Assembly: GCA_900543035.1 (NCBI GenBank)
Contig: UQPV01000018.1
Coordinates: 1-43,277 of the forward strand
Source of the DNA: an uncultured Solobacterium sp.
GTDB lineage: Bacteria; Bacillota_I; Bacilli_A; Erysipelotrichales; Erysipelotrichaceae
Direction of reading: 5' to 3'
DNA: 43,277 nt
In this document: one piece after another, positions 15,901-23,929 of the stretch
Numbering within the stretch: position 1 is the first letter of the stretch
Layout: each line of letters opens with the position of its first letter
Notes under the pieces: generated by a model
What the model saw: the letters and a program-made list of their open reading frames with translations, nothing else
The model's database searches: none
What the model was told of the DNA's origin: nothing
Program-made: the position numbers and the translations under genes

Positions 15901-18492
15901 ACCGGTCTGGAGACTGCCGGACTGGGCAATGACCTGCGTGTCAAGGTAAAACGTACTTCTGACAGCACGGATGATCAGATCCTGTTTGAGAGCCCGTATG
16001 GAAGCATCAAGGCCGTTCAGGGCGACACAGGCAAGGTCGGATTCACCAGAGAATTGTACGATTACTCCTTCAACTACACACTGCCTGTCAATGAATGGGT
16101 AGAACTGGAATTCAAGAACCAGCAGAACGTCATCGAACTGTATGTCAACGGTTCCCTCGTTGATACGCTGGGTGATGATGAGCAGATCCAGGGACGTCCG
16201 ATGCGTGCGACCTGCATGTTCCCGATGGCAAAGGTCGGAAGCGAGACCGATGCATTCGTCGGTTATGTTGATGATGTCCGCCTCGGTGTGAACGATGATT
16301 TCGCTTCTACGATGGCACTGGATTATGCAGTTGAAACGGCAAATGCAGTCATGGACGCTGAGAGCAGCGATGTCCTGCAGCCGTTGATCGATCAGGCAAA
16401 GGAACTGTTCACGCAGTATGCTCCTGACGCAGCAGCAATCGAATCCCTGACCGCACAGATCAATGATGTTCTGGCAGGCATGGATTATGAGAAAGCGGAT
16501 TACAGCCGTGTCAACGCATATCTCGATCTGATCGATGATCTCTCCGTATTCACGGATGCGACAGTAAAGACTCTGGAGATGGCCGTTGAGGCCGTACGTG
16601 AAAACCTGCCGGCTAGCATGCAGGCAACGGTAGATGCGTATGAAGCAGCAATCGTCAATGCATTGAATGGTCTGGAGCTTAAAGAGTTGTCTAATACGAA
16701 TTATGTAGACAGCAGCATGCTTGAAGCGACAGCATCTTCTTATCAGCACGATGGTTCAGATCCGGAAAATGTATTGGATGATAATCCGAGCACGATGTGG
16801 CATACCGACTGGAATGTGACAACGATGCCGCATTGGATCGATCTGCAGATCAGCGAACCGACCGTCGTTAATGGTCTGTATTATCTGCCGCGCCAGAGCG
16901 GTTCAAACGGTAATGCAACTTCTTACCAGGTTCAGGTCAAGAATGCTGAGGGTCAATACGAAACCGTTGCGGAAGGTACGTGGTCAAGTAATTCTTCTGC
17001 AAAAGAAGTCACTTTCGATGCGGTAGAAACGACTAATGTTCGTCTTGTATATGTAAAGGCAGTTAATAACAATGGTTCTGCGGCAGAAATCAAATTGATG
17101 CTTGCTAATGTAGAGCCGGATGTAGAAGGACTGCAGGCAGCCATTGAAAAGGCAAGTGCAGTAACGAACAACAATTATACGGAAGCAACATGGAACGCGC
17201 TGCAGGCTAAGATCGCAGAAGCAGAAGAACTTGCTGCCGCTGAGGATCCGGATGCCAACGAAGTGGAGATCATGAAGGTAGAGCTCGTCGCTGCAACGAT
17301 GGCTCTGCGTCTGAGCGACACGATCGTTGACGAGGAGCCGGCAAGCGACGCCGCTATCCAGGCTCTGCGCGACATGGTGGAAAAAGCCATTGCACTGGGT
17401 TCCGAAGATGAAGCGCTGAATGCAGCGATCGAAGCTGCACAGGCCGTACTCGCTGAAGAAGAGCCGACCGTGACCGAAGTCGTTACCGCTCTGCTCAACC
17501 TGAGCGAAGCGATGCAGGCAGTGAACGCCGGTGAAAGCGTAGACGCGCTGAGAGAAGATGTACAGGCCACGATCGACTTCATCAATGAGAATATCTTGAA
17601 TGATGTTGAAGGACTCCGTCCGGCCAAGGTGCAGGCGCTGAAAGATGCAGTTGCTGCAGCACAGACACTGGTCAATGATCCTATGGCAACTGCAGATGCG
17701 CTGAAGGCAGCGAACAAAGCGATGACCAAGGCAGCCCAGGAGCTGTGGGAGATCGTGACGAAGGCTGAACTGGAAGCACTGATCGAAGCCGCAAACGGCT
17801 ACCTCGATGGTGACTACACGGCAGAAAGCCTCGATGCGCTGCAGGCAGCGATCGAATCTGCACAGACCGTAGCGATCAATGACGATGCCACGACGGCAGA
17901 AGTCACGGAGGCCATCACGAACCTGAGCAACGCGATCGCAGGTCTGGAAAGCATCAGACTGGATAAGAGCGCCCTCGAACACGAGATCGAGCTCGTGAGC
18001 GAAATGGTCGCTAACCTTGATGACTATATCGCAAGCAGCGTAGAAGGCTTAGCAGACAAGCTGGCTGACGCGCAGAACGTGCTGGAGAACGCAACGACGC
18101 AGGCAGAGATCGACGAAGCGACGAAGACGCTGAGAGAAGCACGCCTGAACGCGCGTACGAAGGCTGACACGAGCGCTCTGGAAGAGCTGATCGCGTATGC
18201 GAAGAGCCTTGACCTGAGCGGCTACACGACGGAAAGCGCACAGGCTGTCATCCAGAACCTCGCACGTGCAGAGAACCTGATCACTGACCCTGAGATCACA
18301 CAGGAAGAAGTGAACAACATGGTCGAAACACTGCAGGCATCTGTAGACAACCTGGTTGAGGTCAATAACAGCACAAGCGCTGAAGATACGACAAACACCG
18401 CTGCAGCGATGCAGACGGGACTGTTTGCCGGACTGCTGGCAGTATCTGCCGGACTCGTTCTCATGATGAGAAGACGCCGTACAGAGAGATAA
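12940..18492 (+). CDS. Second cell-surface GH20 beta-N-acetylhexosaminidase, multi-domain
   Basis: The product of about 1850 residues has the same general job as the previous gene, with a different set of binding modules. The TTG start at 12940 is chosen because AAGGAGGAG (12925-12933) lies 6 bases ahead and the product begins with a clean signal peptide (MNKQKSSAIVKSLLAAAM). Approximate domains: two F5/8C domains (51-184, 194-334); GH20 N-terminal domain from 431; GH20 barrel 561-927 with Asp752-Glu753 in HIGADEY; LamG-like 948-1117; helical FIVAR-like unit 1131-1247; third F5/8C domain 1256-1391; helical repeats 1394-1805; hydrophobic segment about 1826-1845 ending RRRRTER. Barrel and N-domain are related to the neighbour but well diverged, whereas the C-terminal repeats are nearly the same. 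No LPXTG. The gene ends at a strong terminator. Confidence 0.9.
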   Translation: MNKQKSSAIVKSLLAAAMLVPSFQVGTLAVSANEGTDTGGVSTLAETPMNMNLALNKSVTASAEYGSMPASNLTDDDESSRWSTEADATQWAVVDLGEIYQMNTFSMIWESDSVYASSYNIYVSDDGESWGEAVVARTGNTARNCTESLAEPVSGRYVKLEVTAMHGYPSVSASDFKVIYSDGETVPQDPYENVALNGTASSDSNEADGLNASKAFDGDRTTRESRWSSAVADGPHWLAVDLGQTRNIKTVMLYWETRKATHYQIQVSDDGSDWRTVKEINDRPASTTDRIILDNTESARYVRLYIDSFTAENPDGDVTWNTISLFEMEVYGGEIQESASDIANQIEIADPQLGDETLNVSYPETDRYTIEYKGTDYEQVVDENRHIYTPIVDTVVNVAFKITDNETGEYEFKEIGITIPGTYTQEEGDNAAPDILPELREWKGSTGNFTVSDSSRIIYADEGLQAAAEEMAADYKDLTGKDITVMQGTSEDVQAGDFYFALTDDTSMGLMEEGYLMNVEDAITVTAETQTGAYWATRTILQGLKLNNFETFPKGITRDYPLYEIRGYIMDVARRPFTMDFLEQVVKEMSWYKMNDFQVHINDNLIPLESVSDPMSAYSAFRLESSIKEGDTLTDSDGNPVTLNGENLVYQQDLTSTDLFYTKDEFRDFIQESRELGVNIVPEIDTPAHSLALTKVLPELRQGTSGRQNDHLNLIGESYNASLAFVQEIFSEYLDGSDPVFDAQTIVHIGADEYNASSQAYRMFVNDMLEYVEGTGRKARVWGSFTQAAQGEDINAEGVEINLWNFGYANMDEMYDDGFDLINCNDGNYYIVPNAGYYYDYLPDSTMYNLAINTISGVTIPAGDPQMKGGAFAVWNDMTDYLYNGVSEYDIWDRISNLPLFAAKLWGRGDMDLTQAQAASDALGEAPRTNFGYEVDSVSDEYVNMPMDTLDDTSDNDFTVNEGENASIVEVDGKNALQLNGGTSYITTGLETAGLGNDLRVKVKRTSDSTDDQILFESPYGSIKAVQGDTGKVGFTRELYDYSFNYTLPVNEWVELEFKNQQNVIELYVNGSLVDTLGDDEQIQGRPMRATCMFPMAKVGSETDAFVGYVDDVRLGVNDDFASTMALDYAVETANAVMDAESSDVLQPLIDQAKELFTQYAPDAAAIESLTAQINDVLAGMDYEKADYSRVNAYLDLIDDLSVFTDATVKTLEMAVEAVRENLPASMQATVDAYEAAIVNALNGLELKELSNTNYVDSSMLEATASSYQHDGSDPENVLDDNPSTMWHTDWNVTTMPHWIDLQISEPTVVNGLYYLPRQSGSNGNATSYQVQVKNAEGQYETVAEGTWSSNSSAKEVTFDAVETTNVRLVYVKAVNNNGSAAEIKLMLANVEPDVEGLQAAIEKASAVTNNNYTEATWNALQAKIAEAEELAAAEDPDANEVEIMKVELVAATMALRLSDTIVDEEPASDAAIQALRDMVEKAIALGSEDEALNAAIEAAQAVLAEEEPTVTEVVTALLNLSEAMQAVNAGESVDALREDVQATIDFINENILNDVEGLRPAKVQALKDAVAAAQTLVNDPMATADALKAANKAMTKAAQELWEIVTKAELEALIEAANGYLDGDYTAESLDALQAAIESAQTVAINDDATTAEVTEAITNLSNAIAGLESIRLDKSALEHEIELVSEMVANLDDYIASSVEGLADKLADAQNVLENATTQAEIDEATKTLREARLNARTKADTSALEELIAYAKSLDLSGYTTESAQAVIQNLARAENLITDPEITQEEVNNMVETLQASVDNLVEVNNSTSAEDTTNTAAAMQTGLFAGLLAVSAGLVLMMRRRRTER

Positions 18493-18503
18493 GCGGTCAA
18501 CTG

Positions 18504-18538
18504 ACTGCGGGGAGTGAATGCTCCTCGCAGTTTTTTTT
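18504..18538 (+). terminator. Terminator of the second GH20 gene
   Basis: ACTGCGGGGAG (18504-18514) pairs with CTCCTCGCAGT (18521-18531), followed by eight T residues. Confidence 0.9.
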
Positions 18539-18606
18539 CGTCTGGTCCGCAGATTTCGCCAAATTTTGAACGAGATGAAAATTTCGGTGTTGCAAAGGCC
18601 TCTTTT

Positions 18607-18615
18607 TGTTATAAT
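18607..18615 (+). promoter_or_regulatory. Extended -10 promoter of pulA
   Basis: TGT plus TATAAT at 18610-18615; no good -35. The start codon is 35 bases downstream. Confidence 0.6.
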
Positions 18616-18649
18616 AAGAATATCGGATTTGAGAGGAAGGGGGACACGC

Positions 18650-20764
18650 ATGCGTCAGAAAGACTATTACGAGGCTTATATCGACGATTATGACAAAGTG
18701 GTCGTGTATCTGTCGAAACAGAGCTATGAAGGCAAGAGTGATCGTTTTTACATGAAGGACAGCCAGGACCACTTCATCAAGCTGAAGATCCATTCCGTCG
18801 AGGATACCCAGGCGAATTACACCAAGTATATCCTCGGACTGAACGATGAGCTGACCATCGGCGAAGAGTATTCTGTATATCATGAGCATGCCCGCAAGAC
18901 CGTGGCGGAGTATGCCTGTATCGTGAAGACCGATCGTTTTGATGAGGAATTTGATTATGCGGGAAATGATCTGGGGTATGTTTATGCCCGCAGGCATACA
19001 CGGTTTGCGCTGTGGGCGCCGACGGCGTTTCGCGTCATTTTGGAGCTGAAGCGCAAAGATGGCGTGGTGGAAGCGTTCGAGATGAAGCGGACCGAAAAAG
19101 GCGTATGGCGCACAGACGTGGCCGGGGACCTGAATGGGATCGCGTATACTTATCATGTCAGAGTGAACGGCAGCTGGCGGGAGACGCTCGATCCATACGC
19201 GGTGGCCGGTACGGCCAACAGTGAGGCCAGTGTCGTCGTGGATCAAGAGAGCATACGATTCCGTACATATTCACTGCCGCGAATGAACAGCTATTGCGAC
19301 GCGATCATCTATGAGGCCAGCGTTCGCGATTTTACGATGCATTCTGGCATCGGCATCCAGCATCCAGGTACTTTTCGCGGATTTGTGGAGGAAAATAAAG
19401 TGACGAAGGCGATGGAGACCGGATTTTCCTACTTAAAGTCGCTTGGGATCACTCATGTGCAGCTGATGCCGGTCTTTGATTTTGGGTCGGTGGATGAGAT
19501 CTATCCGCGCATCTTCTATAACTGGGGCTATGATCCGGTACAGTACAGGGTGCTGGAAGGAAGCTTCAGCACAGATGTCCTTTCTCCGTCTGCGCGTATG
19601 CGGGAATTCGGACAGCTCGTCGAAAAGTGCCATGAAAACGGCATCCGGGTCAACCTGGATGTGGTCTTCAATCACGTGTATGACAAAAACACATTCTCAC
19701 TGGAAAACATCGTTCCTAACTATTATTTCCTGATGAACGATCAGGGCGATTTTTCCAATGGCTCCTGGTGCGGCAATGACATCGACACGTCGCGACGCAT
19801 GAGCGCCCGCTATTTCGTGCACACTTGCGTATGGATGACGCGGTTCTATCACATCGACGGCCTGCGCTTCGACCTGATGGGCATCTTGGACATCGCCACG
19901 ATCAACGAGATCTACTTGCGCTGCCGTGCGATCAATCCGGATTTCATGGTATATGGAGAAGGGTGGAACATGCCTTCGTTCATGCCGGAAGAGCAGCGGG
20001 CCAGCATGCAGAACAATGGCCGCATGCCTTTTGTCGCGCATTTTTCGGACCGTTTCCGCGATGTGGTGAAGGGCAGCACTTCGGCGTATGAGATCGCGGC
20101 AAAAGGGTATTGCACCGGCAATACGGAGCTCATCGATGTCGTGAAGAACTGTCTGTGCGCCAGCTGCGTCGATTTCGGCGCAGGAAGGATGTTCGTCAAT
20201 CCGCGCAATGTCATCAATTATGTGGAATGTCATGACAATCACACATCCTGGGACAAGATGCGGGAATGCTGCCGCGGCGAGGAACGATGGATCCGCCGCC
20301 GCAGACAAGAAATGATGATCGCCATGGTGCTGCTTGCACAAGGCGTTCCGTTCCTGCACAGCGGACAGGAATTCGGGCGCACGAAGCATGGCATCGGGAA
20401 TTCTTACAATTCAGGGGATGACATCAACGCGCTGGATTATGACCGCCGCAACAACAATCGAGAAATGGTCGGTCATGTGAAACAGCTGATCCGTATCCGC
20501 CGTGATCATTCCTGTTTCCGCTACAGCATCACGGAGTCGCTGTATCATCGGGTTGCCTTCGATGATATCGAGCGCAAGGTGCTGATCTATAAGGCCAGCG
20601 ACGGGGAAGAGTCGATCTGGACATTCTTCAATCCGACCGGGTCGCCATTCCACTATCATCTGGATACGCCTGCGGAGATCTTGTATTACAATGGTGAGGA
20701 AGGATATCGGGAGCAGGACCTGGAGATCAGGCCGTATTCTACGATCGTCTGTCTGCTGGATTGA
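18650..20764 (+). CDS. pulA: Type I pullulanase (glycogen/starch debranching enzyme)
   Basis: The 704-residue GH13 enzyme hydrolyses alpha-1,6 links in pullulan, limit dextrins or glycogen. The hallmark YNWGYDP of type I pullulanases is at 290-296. The catalytic residues are Asp408 (GLRFDLMG), Glu437 (GEGW) and Asp529 (ECHDNHT). An N-terminal CBM48-like beta-sandwich with RFALWAPTA precedes the barrel. There is no signal peptide or anchor, so it should act in the cytoplasm, probably on stored glycogen made by glgCDA (34031-37727) or on imported oligosaccharides. The ATG at 18650 follows GAGAGGAAGGGGG; the frame is open further upstream, but that part overlaps the preceding terminator. It appears monocistronic. 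Confidence 0.92.
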   Translation: MRQKDYYEAYIDDYDKVVVYLSKQSYEGKSDRFYMKDSQDHFIKLKIHSVEDTQANYTKYILGLNDELTIGEEYSVYHEHARKTVAEYACIVKTDRFDEEFDYAGNDLGYVYARRHTRFALWAPTAFRVILELKRKDGVVEAFEMKRTEKGVWRTDVAGDLNGIAYTYHVRVNGSWRETLDPYAVAGTANSEASVVVDQESIRFRTYSLPRMNSYCDAIIYEASVRDFTMHSGIGIQHPGTFRGFVEENKVTKAMETGFSYLKSLGITHVQLMPVFDFGSVDEIYPRIFYNWGYDPVQYRVLEGSFSTDVLSPSARMREFGQLVEKCHENGIRVNLDVVFNHVYDKNTFSLENIVPNYYFLMNDQGDFSNGSWCGNDIDTSRRMSARYFVHTCVWMTRFYHIDGLRFDLMGILDIATINEIYLRCRAINPDFMVYGEGWNMPSFMPEEQRASMQNNGRMPFVAHFSDRFRDVVKGSTSAYEIAAKGYCTGNTELIDVVKNCLCASCVDFGAGRMFVNPRNVINYVECHDNHTSWDKMRECCRGEERWIRRRRQEMMIAMVLLAQGVPFLHSGQEFGRTKHGIGNSYNSGDDINALDYDRRNNNREMVGHVKQLIRIRRDHSCFRYSITESLYHRVAFDDIERKVLIYKASDGEESIWTFFNPTGSPFHYHLDTPAEILYYNGEEGYREQDLEIRPYSTIVCLLD

Positions 20765-20776
20765 TTGAAAGAAATG

Positions 20777-20816
20777 AAAAGAACCGCAGATCATGTAATT
20801 TTTTGCGGTTCTTTTT
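20777..20816 (+). terminator. Terminator of pulA
   Basis: AAAAGAACCGCA (20777-20788) pairs with TGCGGTTCTTTT (20804-20815) and is followed by T. Confidence 0.88.
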
Positions 20817-20844
20817 ACAGAAAGAACATTCAGGAATTGCAGTG

Positions 20845-20873
20845 TTGATTTTTGCCATAAAAGCGATTATAAT
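20845..20873 (+). promoter_or_regulatory. Promoter of guaB
   Basis: TTGATT (20845-20850) and TATAAT (20868-20873) are separated by exactly 17 bases. No purine-type leader structure is evident in the short 5' region. Confidence 0.75.
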
Positions 20874-20906
20874 GAGTAAAATTTCAAAGAGAAGGAGTGT
20901 GAAAGT

Positions 20907-22421
20907 GTGGCAACTTTTTTTACCGAACCGTCACGTACATTTAGCGAGTATCTGCTGGTGCCTGGATATTCTTCCAGCGAATGCACACCGGCAAATGTTT
21001 CCCTGAAAACACCGATCGTGAAATTCCGCAAGGGGGAGGAAGAATCCCCGCTGAGCATGAATATCCCTATGGTATCTGCGATCATGCAGTCGGTATCCGG
21101 CGAGCGCATGGCGTGTGCCCTGGCGCGTGAGGGAGGCATCTCCTTCATCTATGGTTCACAGAGCGTGGAAAATGAGGCAGCCATGGTGCGTCGTGTCAAG
21201 GCGACCAAGGCAGGCTTTGTCCGCAGCGATTCTAACCTGCCGGCTGACGCGACCCTGGCTGATGTGCTGGCCAAGAAAGCTGAGACCGGCCATTCCACGA
21301 TGGCCGTTACTGAAGATGGCAGCGCGGAGGGAAAGCTGCTGGGTATCCTGACCAGCCGCGATTATCGTGTCTCCCGGATGGATCCTTCCACAAAGGTGAC
21401 CGATTTCATGACCCCTTTTGACAAGCTGATCTGCGGAAAGGATGGCTGCACGCTGTCTGAGGCCAACGATCTGATCTGGGAGCATAAGCTGAATCAGCTG
21501 CCGATCGTGGATGAAGAAGGACGGCTGAAGGCGTTCGTCTTCCGCAAGGACTATGATTCCCACAAAGAGCATCCCAACGAACTGCTGGACAAGGATAAGC
21601 GCTATGTCGTCGGCGCAGGCATCAACACGCGCGATTATGCTGAGCGTGTGCCGGCGCTGGTAGAAGCCGGCGCAGATGTGCTGTGCATCGATTCCAGCGA
21701 GGGATTCAGCGAATGGCAGGCAATCACGCTGAAATGGATCCGTGATCACTATGGCGACAGTGTGAAGGTCGGTGCCGGCAACGTGGTCGATGCGGAAGGC
21801 TTCCGCTTCCTGGCTGAGGCCGGCGCGGATTTTGTCAAGATCGGCATCGGCGGCGGTTCGATCTGCATCACCCGCGAGCAGAAGGGCATCGGACGCGGAC
21901 AGGCGACAGCGACCATCGAAGTAGCCAAGGCCCGCGATGAGTATTTCAGGGAAACCGGCATCTATGTGCCGATCTGCTCAGACGGCGGCATCGTACATGA
22001 TTACCACATCACGCTCGCCCTGGCGATGGGGGCAGACTTTGTCATGCTGGGACGTTATTTCTCCCGGTTCGAAGAGTCTCCGACCAAGAAGGTCACCATC
22101 AACGGGACATACATGAAGGAATATTGGGGCGAAGGCAGTGCCCGCGCGCGCAACTGGCAGCGTTATGACATGGGCGGCGCCAACAAGCTTTCTTTCGTAG
22201 AGGGCGTGGACTCCTATGTGCCATACGCCGGCGCGCTGAAGGATAATGTCGATCTGACGCTCAGCAAGGTCAAGCACACGATGTGCAACTGCGGTGCGCT
22301 GACCATCGAGGAACTGCAGCAGAAAGCGAAGATCACGCTGGTCTCTTCAACGAGCATCGTGGAAGGCGGCGCGCATGATGTCGTGGTCAAAGACAATACA
22401 CTTGACGCAAAGGTACAGTAA
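20907..22421 (+). CDS. guaB: IMP dehydrogenase
   Basis: The 504-residue enzyme oxidises IMP to XMP with NAD+, the committed step of GMP synthesis. The catalytic loop [12 protein letters not shown] carries Cys320, and the flap has [12 protein letters not shown] pair of CBS domains lies at about 100-220 inside the barrel ([30 protein letters not shown]). The sequence matches the Tritrichomonas foetus type of IMPDH far more closely than the common bacterial GuaB, in length (503 there, from memory), in the [13 protein letters not shown] loop and at the C-terminal EGGAHDV. The GTG start at 20907 lies 9 bases behind AAGGAG. It has its own promoter and terminator. Confidence 0.95.
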   Translation: MATFFTEPSRTFSEYLLVPGYSSSECTPANVSLKTPIVKFRKGEEESPLSMNIPMVSAIMQSVSGERMACALAREGGISFIYGSQSVENEAAMVRRVKATKAGFVRSDSNLPADATLADVLAKKAETGHSTMAVTEDGSAEGKLLGILTSRDYRVSRMDPSTKVTDFMTPFDKLICGKDGCTLSEANDLIWEHKLNQLPIVDEEGRLKAFVFRKDYDSHKEHPNELLDKDKRYVVGAGINTRDYAERVPALVEAGADVLCIDSSEGFSEWQAITLKWIRDHYGDSVKVGAGNVVDAEGFRFLAEAGADFVKIGIGGGSICITREQKGIGRGQATATIEVAKARDEYFRETGIYVPICSDGGIVHDYHITLALAMGADFVMLGRYFSRFEESPTKKVTINGTYMKEYWGEGSARARNWQRYDMGGANKLSFVEGVDSYVPYAGALKDNVDLTLSKVKHTMCNCGALTIEELQQKAKITLVSSTSIVEGGAHDVVVKDNTLDAKVQ

Positions 22422-22434
22422 AGTGAAGATATGG

Positions 22435-22466
22435 GGAGCGATCTAGATGGATCGTTCCTTTTTTTA
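22435..22466 (+). terminator. Terminator of guaB
   Basis: GGAGCGATC (22435-22443) pairs with GATCGTTCC (22450-22458) with one wobble, followed by eight T. Confidence 0.88.
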
Positions 22467-22516
22467 CTGAATGAAAGTTTCTTTCAAAAATAATTGATCA
22501 TGTTTTTCAGAAAGGG

Positions 22517-22545
22517 TTGACAATCCGGATCAAAAGGAATAAAGT
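22517..22545 (+). promoter_or_regulatory. Promoter of the T-box leader
   Basis: A perfect TTGACA (22517-22522) is followed after 17 bases by TAAAGT (22540-22545). Transcription would start near 22552. Confidence 0.7.
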
Positions 22546-22551
22546 AAAAGC

Positions 22552-22829
22552 AACCAGTGAGAGAGAGATAACACTTGCAACGCGCTTACAGAGAGCTGAT
22601 GATGATGGAAATTCAGCAGAGATGCGGGCAGGCAAATGGACTCTTGAGGGCGAAAGGAAAGGGCATGTTCCCGAGTATGTGAGACGGTTGTCCCCGTTAT
22701 CGGACTAGAGATTGGTTAGGATCTTGAAGAGCGGGTTTTTTATGGAAAAAAACCAAATCAGGTGGTACCGCAGAGGTGATTGAACACATCTGTCCTGAAG
22801 CCGGAAGGCTTTTGGGCAGGTGTTTTTTT
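22552..22829 (+). ncRNA. T-box leader, probable tryptophan (UGG) specifier
   Basis: The conserved T-box AGGTGGTACCGCAG is at 22760-22773. It is followed by a terminator hairpin (ACACATCTGTCC with GGGCAGGTGT, 22784-22822) and a T run. Stem I shows the AGAGAG motif near 22590 and an apical GATGATGGAAA loop. On its 3' side CAAATGGACTCTTGAG places a TGG codon (22637-22639) followed by the usual purine at the specifier position. Uncharged tRNA-Trp should stabilise the antiterminator and switch on the transporter genes downstream. The T-box call is firm; the codon choice is read by eye without a full fold. This RNA accounts for most of the gene-free stretch 22422-22936. Confidence 0.88.
22784..22829 (+). 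terminator. T-box terminator hairpin
   Basis: This is the GC-containing stem followed by seven T that competes with the antiterminator formed by the T-box sequence just upstream. Confidence 0.8.
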
Positions 22830-22936
22830 ATGAGAAGGGGTGATCGGCACATGAGTGCGCAGGAATGGGATGACTGGCAGGAAGTCAGGAACAACACAGG
22901 AGAAAAATAGTCGGAATCGACAAGGAGGAAAATGAG

Positions 22937-23923
22937 ATGAAACAGATGAAGAAACTGATGATGAGCGCCATTCTGGCAGCTGGAATGTTAAGCGGGTGCG
23001 GAAGCAGCACAGGTGAGGAAATGCCAAAGGTCAGCGTCGCACAGATCATGGCACATAAGTCGCTGGACACGATCCGCGACAGCTTTGACGCAGAGATGAA
23101 GGAGCTAGGCTATGTGGACGGAGAAAATATCGACCTGGACTATCAGGATGCCGGCGGCAACACGTCCACGCTGGAGAGCATCCTCTCCACCTTTGCTGGT
23201 GACGGTACAGATGTGATCGTGGCCATTGCGACCCCGACGGCACAGGGGGCGGCCCGCTATGCCGCGGATATCCCGGTGATCTTTTCCGCCGTTTCTGATC
23301 CGATCACGGCTGGGCTGACATCCACGCTGGAAGAGCCGGACAAGAACATGACCGGCACGATGGATGATGTGCAGGTGGAACAGATCCTGCAGAGGGCGCT
23401 GGAAGTCGATCCGGATATGGAGCGGCTGGGCGTGGTCTACAATGCGAGCGAGACCAATTCGGTGACCAACATCGCCAAGGCTAAGCAGTTCTGTGAGGAA
23501 AACGGCATCGAGGTGCAGGAAGTCACCGTGACCACGAGCAATGATGTGCAGCAGGCGGTAGAGACGCTCTGCGCTTCCTGCGACGCCATCTTCTCGCCCA
23601 ATGACAATACGGTGGCCAGCGCGATGAGCGCGGCGGCACAGGCGGCCCTGGAAAATCAGATCCCGTTCTATACGGGCGCGGATTCGATGGTGAGCGACGG
23701 CGGCTTCATGACCGTGGGCATCGACTATACAGAGCTTGGGCGTGAGACCGCGCGCATGGTGGATCAGGTGCTGAAGGGAACAGATGTAGCGGATATTCCG
23801 GTCAAGCAGTTCAAGAGCGATCTGAGCATCTACGTCAACCGCGATGTGATGGAGGCGCTGGGCATCACGCTTCCGGATTCCATTGCGAACAGTGAGAATC
23901 TCGTCATGATGGAACAGGAGTGA
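22937..23923 (+). CDS. trpX: ABC transporter substrate-binding lipoprotein, probably tryptophan
   Basis: This 328-residue protein is exported and lipid-anchored; the lipobox LSGC puts the modified Cys at 21. The body is of the ABC_sub_bind (TrpX/CD0873-like) family, with IDLDYQDAGGN, VAIATPTAQ, PVIFSAVSDP and GVVYNASETNS segments in order. Members of this family bind aromatic amino acids. The UGG-type T-box in front argues for tryptophan. AAGGAGGA precedes the ATG. It is the first gene of a three-gene operon with a permease and an ATPase. Confidence 0.85.
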   Translation: MKQMKKLMMSAILAAGMLSGCGSSTGEEMPKVSVAQIMAHKSLDTIRDSFDAEMKELGYVDGENIDLDYQDAGGNTSTLESILSTFAGDGTDVIVAIATPTAQGAARYAADIPVIFSAVSDPITAGLTSTLEEPDKNMTGTMDDVQVEQILQRALEVDPDMERLGVVYNASETNSVTNIAKAKQFCEENGIEVQEVTVTTSNDVQQAVETLCASCDAIFSPNDNTVASAMSAAAQAALENQIPFYTGADSMVSDGGFMTVGIDYTELGRETARMVDQVLKGTDVADIPVKQFKSDLSIYVNRDVMEALGITLPDSIANSENLVMMEQE

Positions 23924-23929
23924 TGATCG

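Noticed and set aside
13621..16749. Open frame of 1042 codons on the minus strand inside the second GH20 gene
   Set aside because: It is fully antisense to well-supported GH20, LamG and F5/8C domains, has no ribosome site or recognisable domain, and is rich in His, Arg and Ile, as expected for the reverse of such codon usage.
652..18492. Repeat-rich surface proteins considered as phage tail fibres or adhesins only
   Set aside because: Two of the three carry complete GH20 catalytic motifs (HIGADEY) and sugar-binding modules, and there are no phage genes nearby.
22517..22708. Small + strand frame of 63 codons after guaB
   Set aside because: It lies within the T-box leader RNA, whose conserved sequence and structure explain the region.
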